Notes under the pieces: model-generated
The model's input: only the letters and a program-made list of their open reading frames with translations
Database searches by the model: none
What the model was told of the DNA's origin: nothing
DNA from: DSWT01 sp035420085
GTDB taxonomy: Bacteria; Chloroflexota; Anaerolineae; B4-G1; SLSP01
NCBI GenBank assembly: GCA_035420085.1
Contig: DAOLUH010000007.1
Span: forward strand, 72,408-136,407
Reading direction: 5' to 3'
Length of the DNA stretch: 64,000 nt
Translations under genes and position numbers: made by a program
Part shown: in pieces, positions 34,825 through 42,679 of the stretch
Layout of the letters: every line of letters begins with the position of its first letter
Numbering within the stretch: the first letter of the stretch is position 1

Positions 34825-34852
34825 ATGATATGTAAGAATTTGCGTTTGTCAA
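34825..34852 (-). promoter_or_regulatory. Sigma70-type promoter of the response regulator operon
   Basis: On the minus strand a perfect TTGACA (34847-34852) lies 16 bp upstream of TATCAT (34825-34830). The start would be near 34818, giving a leader of about 90 nt. The remaining stretch to 34948 shows nothing clear. Confidence 0.75.
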
Positions 34853-34948
34853 ACCAAAAGTGGCTTTGGGGTTAGAAATTAACCAGATTGTACGATAAGT
34901 ATCACGTCGTTGAAGGCGATTCTGAACATGAACGCATTGGGGCGTTTC

Positions 34949-37600
34949 TTATGGATTGACGGCCTGTTCGAGGAGTCGTTTCCCTATCTGCGCCGGAATT
35001 TGTCGTTGGGGAGCGTTATCAATCAGGACAGCGACGGCGTAGCGGGGGACTTTGGCGGAGTTGAGGCCGATGAACCACGTCTGGGTGCGGTTGGGACCGG
35101 CCAGCGCGTCGCCAATGTGCCCTACCGTTTCTCCATAACGCGGCCAGGCATTGAGAATCTGGGCGGCGCTTTCAGGCGTGGTGACGCGAACATTGGCGAT
35201 GGCCGCCATGGCAGTGCATCCGTTGAAGGGTTTGGCGAGGAGGTGCAGTGTTGTGCGTTGGCCGTCGTTGCCTACTGTGGCTGCCACACTCACCATCTGC
35301 AAGGGCGTCACTAATAGATTGCCCTGTCCGACGGCCTCGCGCACTGCATCAGCGCCGGCGGGATCCCAATCCGCCGCTACAGTCGGGATTTCCAGGATCG
35401 GAGCGTCGGTAAGCCCCCAGCGTGTGAGTTTTTTCGCTAACTGCGTCGTCCCCAGTTGGGTTCCCAGCGCGGCAAAAGGCGCCGGACATGCAGCATTGAG
35501 CGCAGATTTCCAGGTATTGTCAACGGGAATTTGCGCGCATGTCACCGTCTCGCCGTTGGCGCTCACTGAAACGGTCAGCGGCAGTTCTGGCGCAGGCAAT
35601 GCGCCGTCCTGCATCGCTGCATCGAGTAATACCGTCTGCAGGATGGCGCCGGGCTGCGCTAACCCTTGCGTCGCCCGGTTGAGCAAGGGGGCATCCGGCG
35701 CGTTGGACAGGTTTTCCCAGTCTTCTGCTACGGTGGACGGATCGTAGATGGGTGACGTAGCCAGGGCCAGGATTTCCCCGGTGCGCGCATCCACCAGCAC
35801 GGCTGCTCCCTGATAGCCAGCCAGGAGCTGTTGCGCGGCTTGTTGAAGTCGCGCATCAATCGTCAGGCGCACCTCACGTCCCACGGGAACTTGATGGAGC
35901 AGCCCGGCCTGGACGTTCTGCCAGGGCGTGCGGCCGATTTCCCCGCGCAGACGGGCGTCGCAGGCCGCTTCGATCCCGGCGTCGCCGTATTGCAGTGTGG
36001 TGTAACCCAGGACGGGGGCCGCTTCCGGCACGGGATACGTGCGGGTGACGTAGCCCGCTTCATCCACGGCAATGTCGGCCAGCACGACGCCGTTGCGGTC
36101 AAGAATGCGCCCGCGCCGGATGCGGGATTCGGCCAGGATGCGGCGTGGGTTGGTGAGATAACCGCGCAACTCATCGGCGCGGAGAACACTCCACACGCCG
36201 GTGGAGATCACCACACTCGTTAACAGCAGCAACAACACCCTTCCCAGCCGAGCGGCTGTTTTTGGCAGGGGCAGTGTATCAGGTTTCACGAGGCTGAGTG
36301 TGATCGGTTCGGGATGGGGGGTGGAGATGTTCAACAACAGACCGGTCGCCACGAATACGGTGAGCAGCGAGGAACCGCCATAGCTGAGAAAGGGCAGGGT
36401 CACGCCGGTGATCGGGATGAGTTTTGCGTTACCGCCCGCGATGACCCACGTCTGGATGGCGAACAGCGCCGCGATGCCGCCTGCCAGCAGCGACTCAAAA
36501 GGGGCTGCGGCCTTCTGCGCCAGCACGATCCCCCGGTAGATCAGCAGCCCAAGCAAAATCGTCAGGCCAATGGCGCCGGTCAGGCCGAACTCTTCGACTA
36601 ACGCTGCGTAGACGAAGTCGGTGTGGACGGCGGGGATCAGCGTTGGCAGCCCTTGTCCAAGCCCCTCGCCGAACAATCCGCCGGCGGCGAGCGCAAACAG
36701 CGATTGCAGAATCTGGAAGGCGCGGTCGGCCTGCTCCGGCGCCCAGGGATTGAGCCAGATGCTCACGCGCAGCGCGACGCGGCTGGAAAGCGCATATCCT
36801 GCCACCGCAACAGGCGCGAACAACAACAGGCTCACGGCGACGTGCCAGCCTTTGCCCCACGCCAGGTAGAGCATCGCCACGAAGGTCAGGTAAAACAGCA
36901 GTGCGCCCCCCAGGTCTTGCTGCCATCCCAACAACAACAGCGCCAATCCCACCATCGTGAGCATAGGGCCAAAAATCGCCATCCACAACACCCGGCTGCC
37001 AGATTTCTGCTGCAACATATCGCGCCGGTCGGAAAGGTAAGAGGCCAGGTAGATAACCAGGAGCAGTTTGAGCAGTTCCGAGGGCTGGTAATAAATGCCG
37101 AATCCACCCAACCAGAGCTGTTGGCCGTAGCCGGAGGGGTTGACGCCGAAGAAAAACGTCGCGCCGAGCAATAACAGTCCAGCCGCCAGCAGCGTGTAGC
37201 GATAGCGCCGGAGCAGTCGCGGGAGGGTGGGGAGCAACGCCACGACACATAACGCCATACAACTGACGCCGAGCCAGAGAATCTGCCGCAGCAGAAATGC
37301 GGGGGCCAGGCGCGCCAGCACCAGCAGTCCCCATCCGGTCAGCAGGCTGACGATGGGCAAGATGAACGGGTCTGCATCGGGCAGCCGCTTGTGCAGCAGC
37401 GCGAAGGTTATGCCCCAGGCCGTTCCCCAGCCGAGGACCAGGGCCGTCAAGTGCCAGGGGGTCAGTGCGGGGGTGGGGGCTGCGAAGTACAGCGCTACAG
37501 CGCCCAAGATTACGAAACAGGCGGCAATCCCGATTAAAAAGCCCCGCGTTTTGATCGGGGCTGGCGTTATCCAACGTTTGCGAATCGGCTGCGTGCTCAT
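34949..37600 (-). CDS. FtsW/RodA-type glycosyltransferase fused to a degenerate penicillin-binding domain
   Basis: An 883-residue protein. Residues about 20-425 are a SEDS polymerase: LWLGGFGIYYQPSELLKLLL is the family hallmark, D229 in WQQDLGGAL matches the essential Asp of RodA, and LPFLSYGGSSLL closes it. After a short linker and a helix (about 453-473), a PBP-like region begins with RIRRGRILDRNGVVLADIAV and carries a transpeptidase fold. Its active site is lost: the Ser-x-x-Lys motif reads PGAILQT (A652, Q655), SxN reads AACPAP near 703, and the KTG strand reads GHIGDALAG (828-830). It should polymerise lipid II but not crosslink. It starts directly at the base after the mtnP stop. Confidence 0.88.
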   Translation of the reverse strand: MSTQPIRKRWITPAPIKTRGFLIGIAACFVILGAVALYFAAPTPALTPWHLTALVLGWGTAWGITFALLHKRLPDADPFILPIVSLLTGWGLLVLARLAPAFLLRQILWLGVSCMALCVVALLPTLPRLLRRYRYTLLAAGLLLLGATFFFGVNPSGYGQQLWLGGFGIYYQPSELLKLLLVIYLASYLSDRRDMLQQKSGSRVLWMAIFGPMLTMVGLALLLLGWQQDLGGALLFYLTFVAMLYLAWGKGWHVAVSLLLFAPVAVAGYALSSRVALRVSIWLNPWAPEQADRAFQILQSLFALAAGGLFGEGLGQGLPTLIPAVHTDFVYAALVEEFGLTGAIGLTILLGLLIYRGIVLAQKAAAPFESLLAGGIAALFAIQTWVIAGGNAKLIPITGVTLPFLSYGGSSLLTVFVATGLLLNISTPHPEPITLSLVKPDTLPLPKTAARLGRVLLLLLTSVVISTGVWSVLRADELRGYLTNPRRILAESRIRRGRILDRNGVVLADIAVDEAGYVTRTYPVPEAAPVLGYTTLQYGDAGIEAACDARLRGEIGRTPWQNVQAGLLHQVPVGREVRLTIDARLQQAAQQLLAGYQGAAVLVDARTGEILALATSPIYDPSTVAEDWENLSNAPDAPLLNRATQGLAQPGAILQTVLLDAAMQDGALPAPELPLTVSVSANGETVTCAQIPVDNTWKSALNAACPAPFAALGTQLGTTQLAKKLTRWGLTDAPILEIPTVAADWDPAGADAVREAVGQGNLLVTPLQMVSVAATVGNDGQRTTLHLLAKPFNGCTAMAAIANVRVTTPESAAQILNAWPRYGETVGHIGDALAGPNRTQTWFIGLNSAKVPRYAVAVLIDNAPQRQIPAQIGKRLLEQAVNP

Positions 37601-38473
37601 TTACGCCAGGTACGGACCCGCCAGCAAGTGCAACTTCTCGCGGGTCGGGGCTGGGATTCGGTCGGGCGCGGTGATGAGCGCTGTTTCCAGGGCGTGTGCG
37701 CAGTGGCAGTTCGTGTCGGCTGTGGCCAGGCGCGGCACGAGCAATTTGATGGCTTGCCGCGCCAGGCCGATGTTTTTATTCAAGACCTGGATGACCATTT
37801 CGACGGTGACGGCTTCTTCGCTGGCGTGCCAGACATCGTAATCTGTGATATGGGCCATCGTCGCGTAGCACATCCCGGCTTCACGGGTCAGAAACACCTC
37901 CGGGCAGGCCGTCATACCAATGATGTCCATCCCCCATTGGCGGTAGACGAGGCTTTCGCCTTTGGTACTGAAGCGCGGGCCTTCGATGGTGATGAAGGTT
38001 CCGCCGCGTTGCACGCTCCCTCCGGCCTCCACCACGGCGTCGGCCAGCAATGCGGATAGCGCCGGGCAGAAAGGCTCCGCGACCGAGATGTGCGCGACCA
38101 ATCCTTCGCCGAAGAACGAGCTGGGGCGCTGCCTGGTGAAGTCGAAGACCTGATCCGGCACAACGACCGCGCCTGGATGCAGGTGCTCGCGCAGCGACCC
38201 GCACGCGGAGACGCTGATGATTTTCTCGACGCCGAGTTGTTTGAGCGCGTAGATATTCGCGCGATACGGTACTTCGGTCGGCGTGTGGATGTGGCCACGT
38301 CCGTGGCGCGGCAGGAAAACAATCGGTACGCCCGCGAGGTCCCCGGCGATGAGGGCGTCGCTAGGAGCGCCGAACGGCGTTGTGACGTGGATTTCGTGGA
38401 TGTTCTCCAAACCGTCTATCTGATACAGCCCCGAACCGCCGATGACGCCGATGCGAATGGGTTCAGTCAACAT
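37601..38473 (-). CDS. mtnP: S-methyl-5'-thioadenosine phosphorylase
   Basis: A 290-residue purine nucleoside phosphorylase-type enzyme with IGVIGGSGLYQIDGLEN, the phosphate-binding FLPRHGRGHIHTPTEVPYRA, FITIEGPRFSTKGESLVYR and GMTACPEVFLTREAGMCYA. It splits methylthioadenosine to adenine and methylthioribose-1-phosphate, the substrate of MtnA encoded at 48461. AAGGAG precedes ATG 38473. The FtsW-PBP gene follows without a single intervening base. Confidence 0.93.
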   Translation of the reverse strand: MLTEPIRIGVIGGSGLYQIDGLENIHEIHVTTPFGAPSDALIAGDLAGVPIVFLPRHGRGHIHTPTEVPYRANIYALKQLGVEKIISVSACGSLREHLHPGAVVVPDQVFDFTRQRPSSFFGEGLVAHISVAEPFCPALSALLADAVVEAGGSVQRGGTFITIEGPRFSTKGESLVYRQWGMDIIGMTACPEVFLTREAGMCYATMAHITDYDVWHASEEAVTVEMVIQVLNKNIGLARQAIKLLVPRLATADTNCHCAHALETALITAPDRIPAPTREKLHLLAGPYLA

Positions 38474-38491
38474 ACATTTCTCCTTACGCTG

Positions 38492-38538
38492 GTCAAAAGT
38501 CAAAAGTCAAAAGTCGAAAGTCGAAAGTCCAAAGTCGC
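38492..38538. repeat. AAAAGTC heptamer repeat
   Basis: About six 7-bp units (GTCAAAAGTCAAAAGTC..., drifting to GTCGAAA and GTCCAAA) lie between the stop at 38561 and the mtnP start. Read in the sense of the flanking genes, each TTTTGAC unit has a TGA. Copies are at 55871-55905 and, inverted, at 17802-17844. Confidence 0.9.
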
Positions 38539-38560
38539 ACGGAAATTTGTTTATATCTGC

Positions 38561-38917
38561 TTATAAGCTCTCTTCTGATTCTGGACTCACGACAAAGGTG
38601 ATGTTTTCGTGGCATAGACCACAGCCGGTGTAGGGATTTTGTACGGCAGCCTTGCTGCGGGTACATGTCGCGTAGACGCGCATCCGGTTGCCTTCCCAAA
38701 AACGCCATCCGCCTCTGCCAATGTGCGCGTGTAGCGCCATCGCCGCGCAGCCGTTGGCCCGCCGGATATCGGGCACAATGCACGTAGCGCACAATGCGGG
38801 TGTCCAACGTCGCGCGTCGGGTTGGCCATCCAACAGATGACATAACGCCTTCTCCGCGGCTCGCCGGTAATATCCTCCGTAATAGTAGGGACATTCTCTC
38901 CCGTCAGGTGTACGCAT
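38561..38917 (-). CDS. Small cysteine-rich protein
   Basis: A 118-residue protein with cysteine pairs suitable for a metal site: CPYYY, then CATCIVPD, CTR and CGLCHEN. The pattern ECPYYYGGYYRRAAEKALCH followed by ALCATCIVPDIRRANGC recurs in conserved but uncharacterised proteins. It starts 16 nt after the upstream gene and has no clear ribosome site, so coupling is likely. Function unknown. Confidence 0.65.
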   Translation of the reverse strand: MRTPDGRECPYYYGGYYRRAAEKALCHLLDGQPDARRWTPALCATCIVPDIRRANGCAAMALHAHIGRGGWRFWEGNRMRVYATCTRSKAAVQNPYTGCGLCHENITFVVSPESEESL

Positions 38918-38933
38918 GGTGGGGAGAGGCCTT

Positions 38934-39452
38934 TTAGCCGCTCACATAACTTTGCAGCAAGTTCCGGTTCACGTAGACCAGGCGCGACTGCGTCGGTAGC
39001 TGCTCGGCTCCGCCGGCCAGGAAGTATATCTCCGCATTGACGACCGGGAAGAAAATGCCTTTCCAAAAGTCGAGAAAGTTGTGCACTTTCGCTTCGCTGA
39101 GGAAAGGCACACCGCCCCTGACGATAGCAAGCGGCAGATGTAGCATCACAACCTCGGTTCTGGGCGCGGCGCGGAATGTCTCCAGGGACTCTTCTTTGGT
39201 GAACATCAAGAGTTGGATACGCTCCCGCACCATAATGATCATCGGCGCATGGCTGGATGGCAAGCCTGAAAAAGCCCACGGAACGATGTGCGGGTTGTTG
39301 ATCTTTAGATAGGACATCCCATCCTGGTTGATGTAGTTGTGGGGGCTGCCCAATGTCTCTAAATCACCCGTGACCCAGAGCAAATCGTTGGCTATGTGAA
39401 CTTCGTGCCCTTGAATCGGTGATCCTATTTGTGCTTTACCTAACAGGCCCAT
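38934..39452 (-). CDS. Hypothetical protein (172 aa)
   Basis: A soluble alpha/beta protein with no motif I recognise. It starts MGLLGKAQIGSPIQGHEVHI and has a central segment SHAPMIIMVRERIQLLMFTK. AGGAGG gives it a strong ribosome site. It is probably co-transcribed with the small cysteine-rich gene downstream. Confidence 0.65.
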   Translation of the reverse strand: MGLLGKAQIGSPIQGHEVHIANDLLWVTGDLETLGSPHNYINQDGMSYLKINNPHIVPWAFSGLPSSHAPMIIMVRERIQLLMFTKEESLETFRAAPRTEVVMLHLPLAIVRGGVPFLSEAKVHNFLDFWKGIFFPVVNAEIYFLAGGAEQLPTQSRLVYVNRNLLQSYVSG

Positions 39453-39533
39453 AGTGGTTCCTCCTGAAGCTGATATTTCTCTCTTCTCGATTCAATAGTA
39501 TGCTATCTATCCCTAAAAGTCAAAACGGGAATG

Positions 39534-41555
39534 TCACGGGCGGTCGCCCGCCAGCGCGTAGAGCTGTTCTTCGGTGAGCAGCGGCGTATTGAGCGCCTGG
39601 GCGCGATTGTACTTGCTGCCGCCAGGGTCGTCGCCGACGACGAGGTAGCTGGTTTTCTGGCTGACCGAACCGGCGACTTTGCCGCCTGACGACTCAATCC
39701 ACGCGGCGATCTCATCTCTAGGGCGGGAGAGCGTGCCTGTGATGACGAAGGTAAGGCCAGCAAATGGTTGCGCGCCGGCCACGCTTCTGACGTCCGCCGC
39801 CAGCTTCAGCCCGGCCTGACGCAGCTTTTCAACCATCGCGCGGTTATGCTCGTGGGCGAACCACGTGAGGATGTTCTGCGCCGTGATCGGGCCGATGCCT
39901 TCGACGGCGGCGATACTTTCCGCTTGCGCCGACGCCAGCGCGTCCAGCGAGGGGAACGCCTTCGCCAGCACGCCCGCAACCGTCCCACCCACGCCACGGA
40001 TGCCCAGCGCCGCCAGCACGCGCTCGAAGGGCCGGTCTTTGGCCTGCGCGATGGCTGCCAGCAGGTTGTCAGCTTTCTTATCGGCGAATCCTTCCAACGT
40101 GAGCAAAGCTTCTTTGGTCAAAAAATAAAGATCGGCGGGGTCTGTGATCAAACGTTGCTCTACCAATTGCGTGGCTGTACGTTCGCCCAGGCCCTCCATG
40201 TCGAGGACGTGCGTGAAATAGGTGAGCTTTTGCACAAGTTGCGCCGGGCACGCGGCGTTGATGCAGTAGTAGGCGATCTCGCCCTCTGGATGGACAATCG
40301 GATCGCCGCACGCGGAACACGCTGTCGGCGGCGCGATGGGCTGCTCGTCGCCGTCGCGCATGTCCACAATCGGCCCGGCGACGTAGGGGATCACGTCCCC
40401 GGCGCGTTTGACGAGCACGCGGTCGCCGATGCGGATGTCGCGCTCGGCGATAAAGTCGAAGTTGTGCAGCGACGCGCGGCTCACCGTCACCCCGGCGATG
40501 GGCACCGGCTCCAGCAGCGCCGTTGGAGTAATCACGCCCGTCCGCCCGACGGAGAACTCCACGCCCTTGATGGTGGTCGTGGCTTCCTGCGCCGGGAACT
40601 TGTAGGCCACCGCGCCGCGTGGTCGCCCGCCCACCACGCCCAACGCCGCTTGCGTCGCCAGATCGTCAATTTTGATGACCAGGCCGTCGGCTTCGTAGGC
40701 CAGTTTGTCCCGCCGGCCGTGCATCTGCTCGCAATAGTCGGCGACGGCGTCCAAAGTGTCGAAATACGCAATTTCATCCGGCAGCGGAAAGCCAAGCGCG
40801 CGCAGATAATCCAGCGTGCCATGTTGCGTCTCCGGGATCGGGCCATCTGCGGTGACGATGTTGTAGGCGAAGAGATGCAATGGTCGCCGCGCGGTGATGG
40901 TGGGGTCGAGTTGGCGCAATGAACCGGCGGAAGCGTTGCGCGGGTTGGCGAAGGGCATCTCGCCGGCTTCCGCCAGCCGTTCGTTGAGCGCGTCGAAGTC
41001 CTTGAGCAGGATCAGCACTTCGCCGCGCACTACCAGGTACGGCGGCGGTTGCGGCCCGTCGGGATCCACCGGGATGCGCAGCGGCAGCGTTTTGATCGTG
41101 CGCAGGTTCGCCGTGATGTCTTCGCCAATCTGCCCATCGCCGCGCGTTGCGCCGAGGACGAGTTGCCCCTGCCGGTAATGCAGCACCACCGTCAGCCCGT
41201 CGAATTTCGGCTCGACTGTGTAAGTCAGCAGTGGGGTGTCTGTCGGTAACAGCTTGCTGATGCGCGTGTGCCAGGCAAAAAGTTCCTCGCGGCTGCTTGC
41301 CTTATCGAGGCTGAGGATGGGAGCGGGGTGAGTCACTTTCTCGAAGCCCTCGGCGGGTGCCCCCCCCACCCGTTGCGTGGGCGAGTCCGGCGTGATCAGC
41401 TCCGGGTGCGCCTGTTCGAGGGCACGCAGTTCATCTACCAGCGCGTCAAATTGTGCGTCGCTGATGACCGGGCTATCCAGGGTATGATAGCGGTAGTTGT
41501 GATAGTTGATTGCTTCGCGGAGTTTCTCGGCGCGGAGAACGATTTCTCGATCCAT
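39534..41555 (-). CDS. ligA: NAD-dependent DNA ligase
   Basis: A 673-residue enzyme with all LigA parts. They are the Ia domain (YHNYRYHTLDSPVISDAQFD), the adenylation site TVEPKFDGLTV with catalytic Lys, and the OB fold. A zinc finger (CSACG...CINAACP), helix-hairpin-helix repeats and a C-terminal BRCT domain (LTFVITGTLSRPRDEIAAWI) follow. It seals nicks in replication and repair. AAGGAG lies 5 nt before ATG 41555, so the in-frame start at 41588 is not used. Confidence 0.95.
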   Translation of the reverse strand: MDREIVLRAEKLREAINYHNYRYHTLDSPVISDAQFDALVDELRALEQAHPELITPDSPTQRVGGAPAEGFEKVTHPAPILSLDKASSREELFAWHTRISKLLPTDTPLLTYTVEPKFDGLTVVLHYRQGQLVLGATRGDGQIGEDITANLRTIKTLPLRIPVDPDGPQPPPYLVVRGEVLILLKDFDALNERLAEAGEMPFANPRNASAGSLRQLDPTITARRPLHLFAYNIVTADGPIPETQHGTLDYLRALGFPLPDEIAYFDTLDAVADYCEQMHGRRDKLAYEADGLVIKIDDLATQAALGVVGGRPRGAVAYKFPAQEATTTIKGVEFSVGRTGVITPTALLEPVPIAGVTVSRASLHNFDFIAERDIRIGDRVLVKRAGDVIPYVAGPIVDMRDGDEQPIAPPTACSACGDPIVHPEGEIAYYCINAACPAQLVQKLTYFTHVLDMEGLGERTATQLVEQRLITDPADLYFLTKEALLTLEGFADKKADNLLAAIAQAKDRPFERVLAALGIRGVGGTVAGVLAKAFPSLDALASAQAESIAAVEGIGPITAQNILTWFAHEHNRAMVEKLRQAGLKLAADVRSVAGAQPFAGLTFVITGTLSRPRDEIAAWIESSGGKVAGSVSQKTSYLVVGDDPGGSKYNRAQALNTPLLTEEQLYALAGDRP

Positions 41556-41572
41556 ATAAGCTCCTTGAAAGA

Positions 41573-41590
41573 CGTTGGAACGTTCCAACG
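41573..41590. repeat. 18-bp perfect palindrome before ligA
   Basis: CGTTGGAACGTTCCAACG fills the gap between the SH3-type gene stop and the ligA ribosome site. The same CGTTGGAACGTTCC core is found at 62247-62260, so it belongs to the intergenic repeats rather than being a ligA-specific operator. Confidence 0.75.
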
Positions 41591-41595
41591 CTGCG

Positions 41596-42069
41596 TTACG
41601 GCGCGACGATCAAATAATTGGCGACGGCCCAGCCCTCGCGCTGCGGGTTGGCTTCGTCGCGTAAAAACCACCACGTGAAATCATCGGCGACCGTCGGCCC
41701 GGCGGCAACCAGGAAGGTTTCGCCCTCGGCGGCGATGTCCAGACGTTCGGCGCTGGTGCTGGGTGTGGCGCGCATGTTCAGACCTGCCGCGCCGGTTCCG
41801 CTGACACGCACGCGCACTCCAACGCCAACTTCAGTCGGCGAGAGGGGCAGCGTGGGTTGGGGGGTGGGGGTGGGCAGGGGAGTGGGCGTCGCGGTCGGTG
41901 TCGGCGTCGCGGTCCAGATAATCGCGGTAGGGCGCGGCCCTGTGGGGATGGCCGTCGGTTTGGAGAACAGCCACAAGCCAGTCACAATCACCAGCAGGAT
42001 GCCGCCGATCAACAAAGCCAGGCATCCCCATTGCACGATATTTGCGTGTTGGACGTTGTTCGTTGTCAC
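41596..42069 (-). CDS. Membrane-anchored SH3-like domain protein
   Basis: A 157-residue protein. An N-terminal membrane helix (LALLIGGILLVIVTGLWLF) is followed by a Thr/Pro-rich spacer of about 45 residues. A bacterial SH3-type domain (LNMRATPSTSAERLDIAAEG, then WWFLRDEANPQREGWAVANY) ends it. Such domains bind cell-wall peptides or sense envelope state. The likely start is GTG 42069, since an in-frame start farther upstream would lie across the promoter. ligA follows 40 nt downstream. Confidence 0.75.
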   Translation of the reverse strand: MTTNNVQHANIVQWGCLALLIGGILLVIVTGLWLFSKPTAIPTGPRPTAIIWTATPTPTATPTPLPTPTPQPTLPLSPTEVGVGVRVRVSGTGAAGLNMRATPSTSAERLDIAAEGETFLVAAGPTVADDFTWWFLRDEANPQREGWAVANYLIVAP

Positions 42070-42075
42070 ACGGGT

Positions 42076-42081
42076 ATTATA
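42076..42081 (-). promoter_or_regulatory. -10 box of the SH3-type gene
   Basis: On the minus strand a perfect TATAAT ends 6 nt before the GTG at 42069. If it is a real -10 element, transcription starts at or next to the start codon and the mRNA is leaderless. The -35 is weak (TTTTGT, 17 bp upstream). Confidence 0.45.
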
Positions 42082-42117
42082 CTTGAAATCAGAGACTACA
42101 AAAGCCTCAGAATGAAT

Positions 42118-42150
42118 TTGGCAGCAGAGCAAAATGTTCTATACTGAACA
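42118..42150 (+). promoter_or_regulatory. Promoter and operator of hicBA
   Basis: TTGGCA (42118-42123) and TATACT (42140-42145) are 16 bp apart. An inverted repeat TGTTC-6-GAACA (42135-42150) covers the -10 box, which fits repression by the antitoxin complex. Confidence 0.65.
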
Positions 42151-42197
42151 GGAAACGGGTAACACAGACATAGCGACGTATATGGGAAAGGAGAGGA

Positions 42198-42407
42198 ATG
42201 AACGATTTTTACGTGTGGATTGAACAAGACGAAGATGGGGTGTATGTTGGGGAAGTCCCACAACTGCCCGCTTGTTATACGCAGGGCCGTACGCTGGACG
42301 AGTTGCTACACAACATACGCGAGGTGATCGCGCTGTGTCTGGAGGAAAGACGTGAAAACGCGATGCCCTTGCCAGTTTTTGTTGGCGTGCAGAGGGTGGC
42401 CGTCTAA
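42198..42407 (+). CDS. hicB: HicB-type antitoxin
   Basis: A 69-residue protein with the HicB partial RNase H-like fold: FYVWIEQDEDGVYVGEVPQL, the conserved PACYTQGRTLDELLHNIREV, and LCLEE. It has no added DNA-binding domain, so an operator would be bound by another partner or by the complex. AAGGAGAGG precedes ATG 42198. The stop overlaps hicA by one base. Confidence 0.9.
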   Translation: MNDFYVWIEQDEDGVYVGEVPQLPACYTQGRTLDELLHNIREVIALCLEERRENAMPLPVFVGVQRVAV

Positions 42408-42631
42408 TGCCACCGCTGCCAGTGATACATAGTTCCACACTCATCAAAGCACTACAAAAAGCTGGTTTTCAGGTGACACGGCAACGAGGCAGTCACGTGC
42501 GTTTGTGCCATCCTGATGGACGTATTGTCACGGTACCGGTTCACGCCGGGCAGGATGTCGGGCGTGGACTGCTCCGCAAGATCCTGCGCGATGCCGAGTT
42601 GAGTGTGGAGGAATTGCTGCGGCTGTTATAG
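42407..42631 (+). CDS. hicA: HicA-type mRNA interferase toxin
   Basis: A 74-residue double-stranded-RNA-binding-fold toxin with the family pattern LIKALQKAGFQVTRQRGSHV; the catalytic His is in GSHVRL. It continues with TVPVHAGQDVGRGLLRKILR. It cleaves mRNA when free of HicB. Intact and in the usual antitoxin-first order with TAATG overlap. Confidence 0.92.
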   Translation: MPPLPVIHSSTLIKALQKAGFQVTRQRGSHVRLCHPDGRIVTVPVHAGQDVGRGLLRKILRDAELSVEELLRLL

Positions 42632-42679
42632 TACAACCGCATTGCGCGATTGACGGCACAAGACCCAACTGAGTTGCGC

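Noticed and set aside
38474..38560. SAM-type riboswitch upstream of mtnP or mtnA
   Set aside because: The leaders consist of heptamer repeats and a ribosome site; no conserved aptamer core is present.
41573..41590. SOS operator for ligA
   Set aside because: The 18-bp palindrome is perfect, but the same core is found between unrelated genes at 62.25 kb, so it fits a dispersed repeat better.
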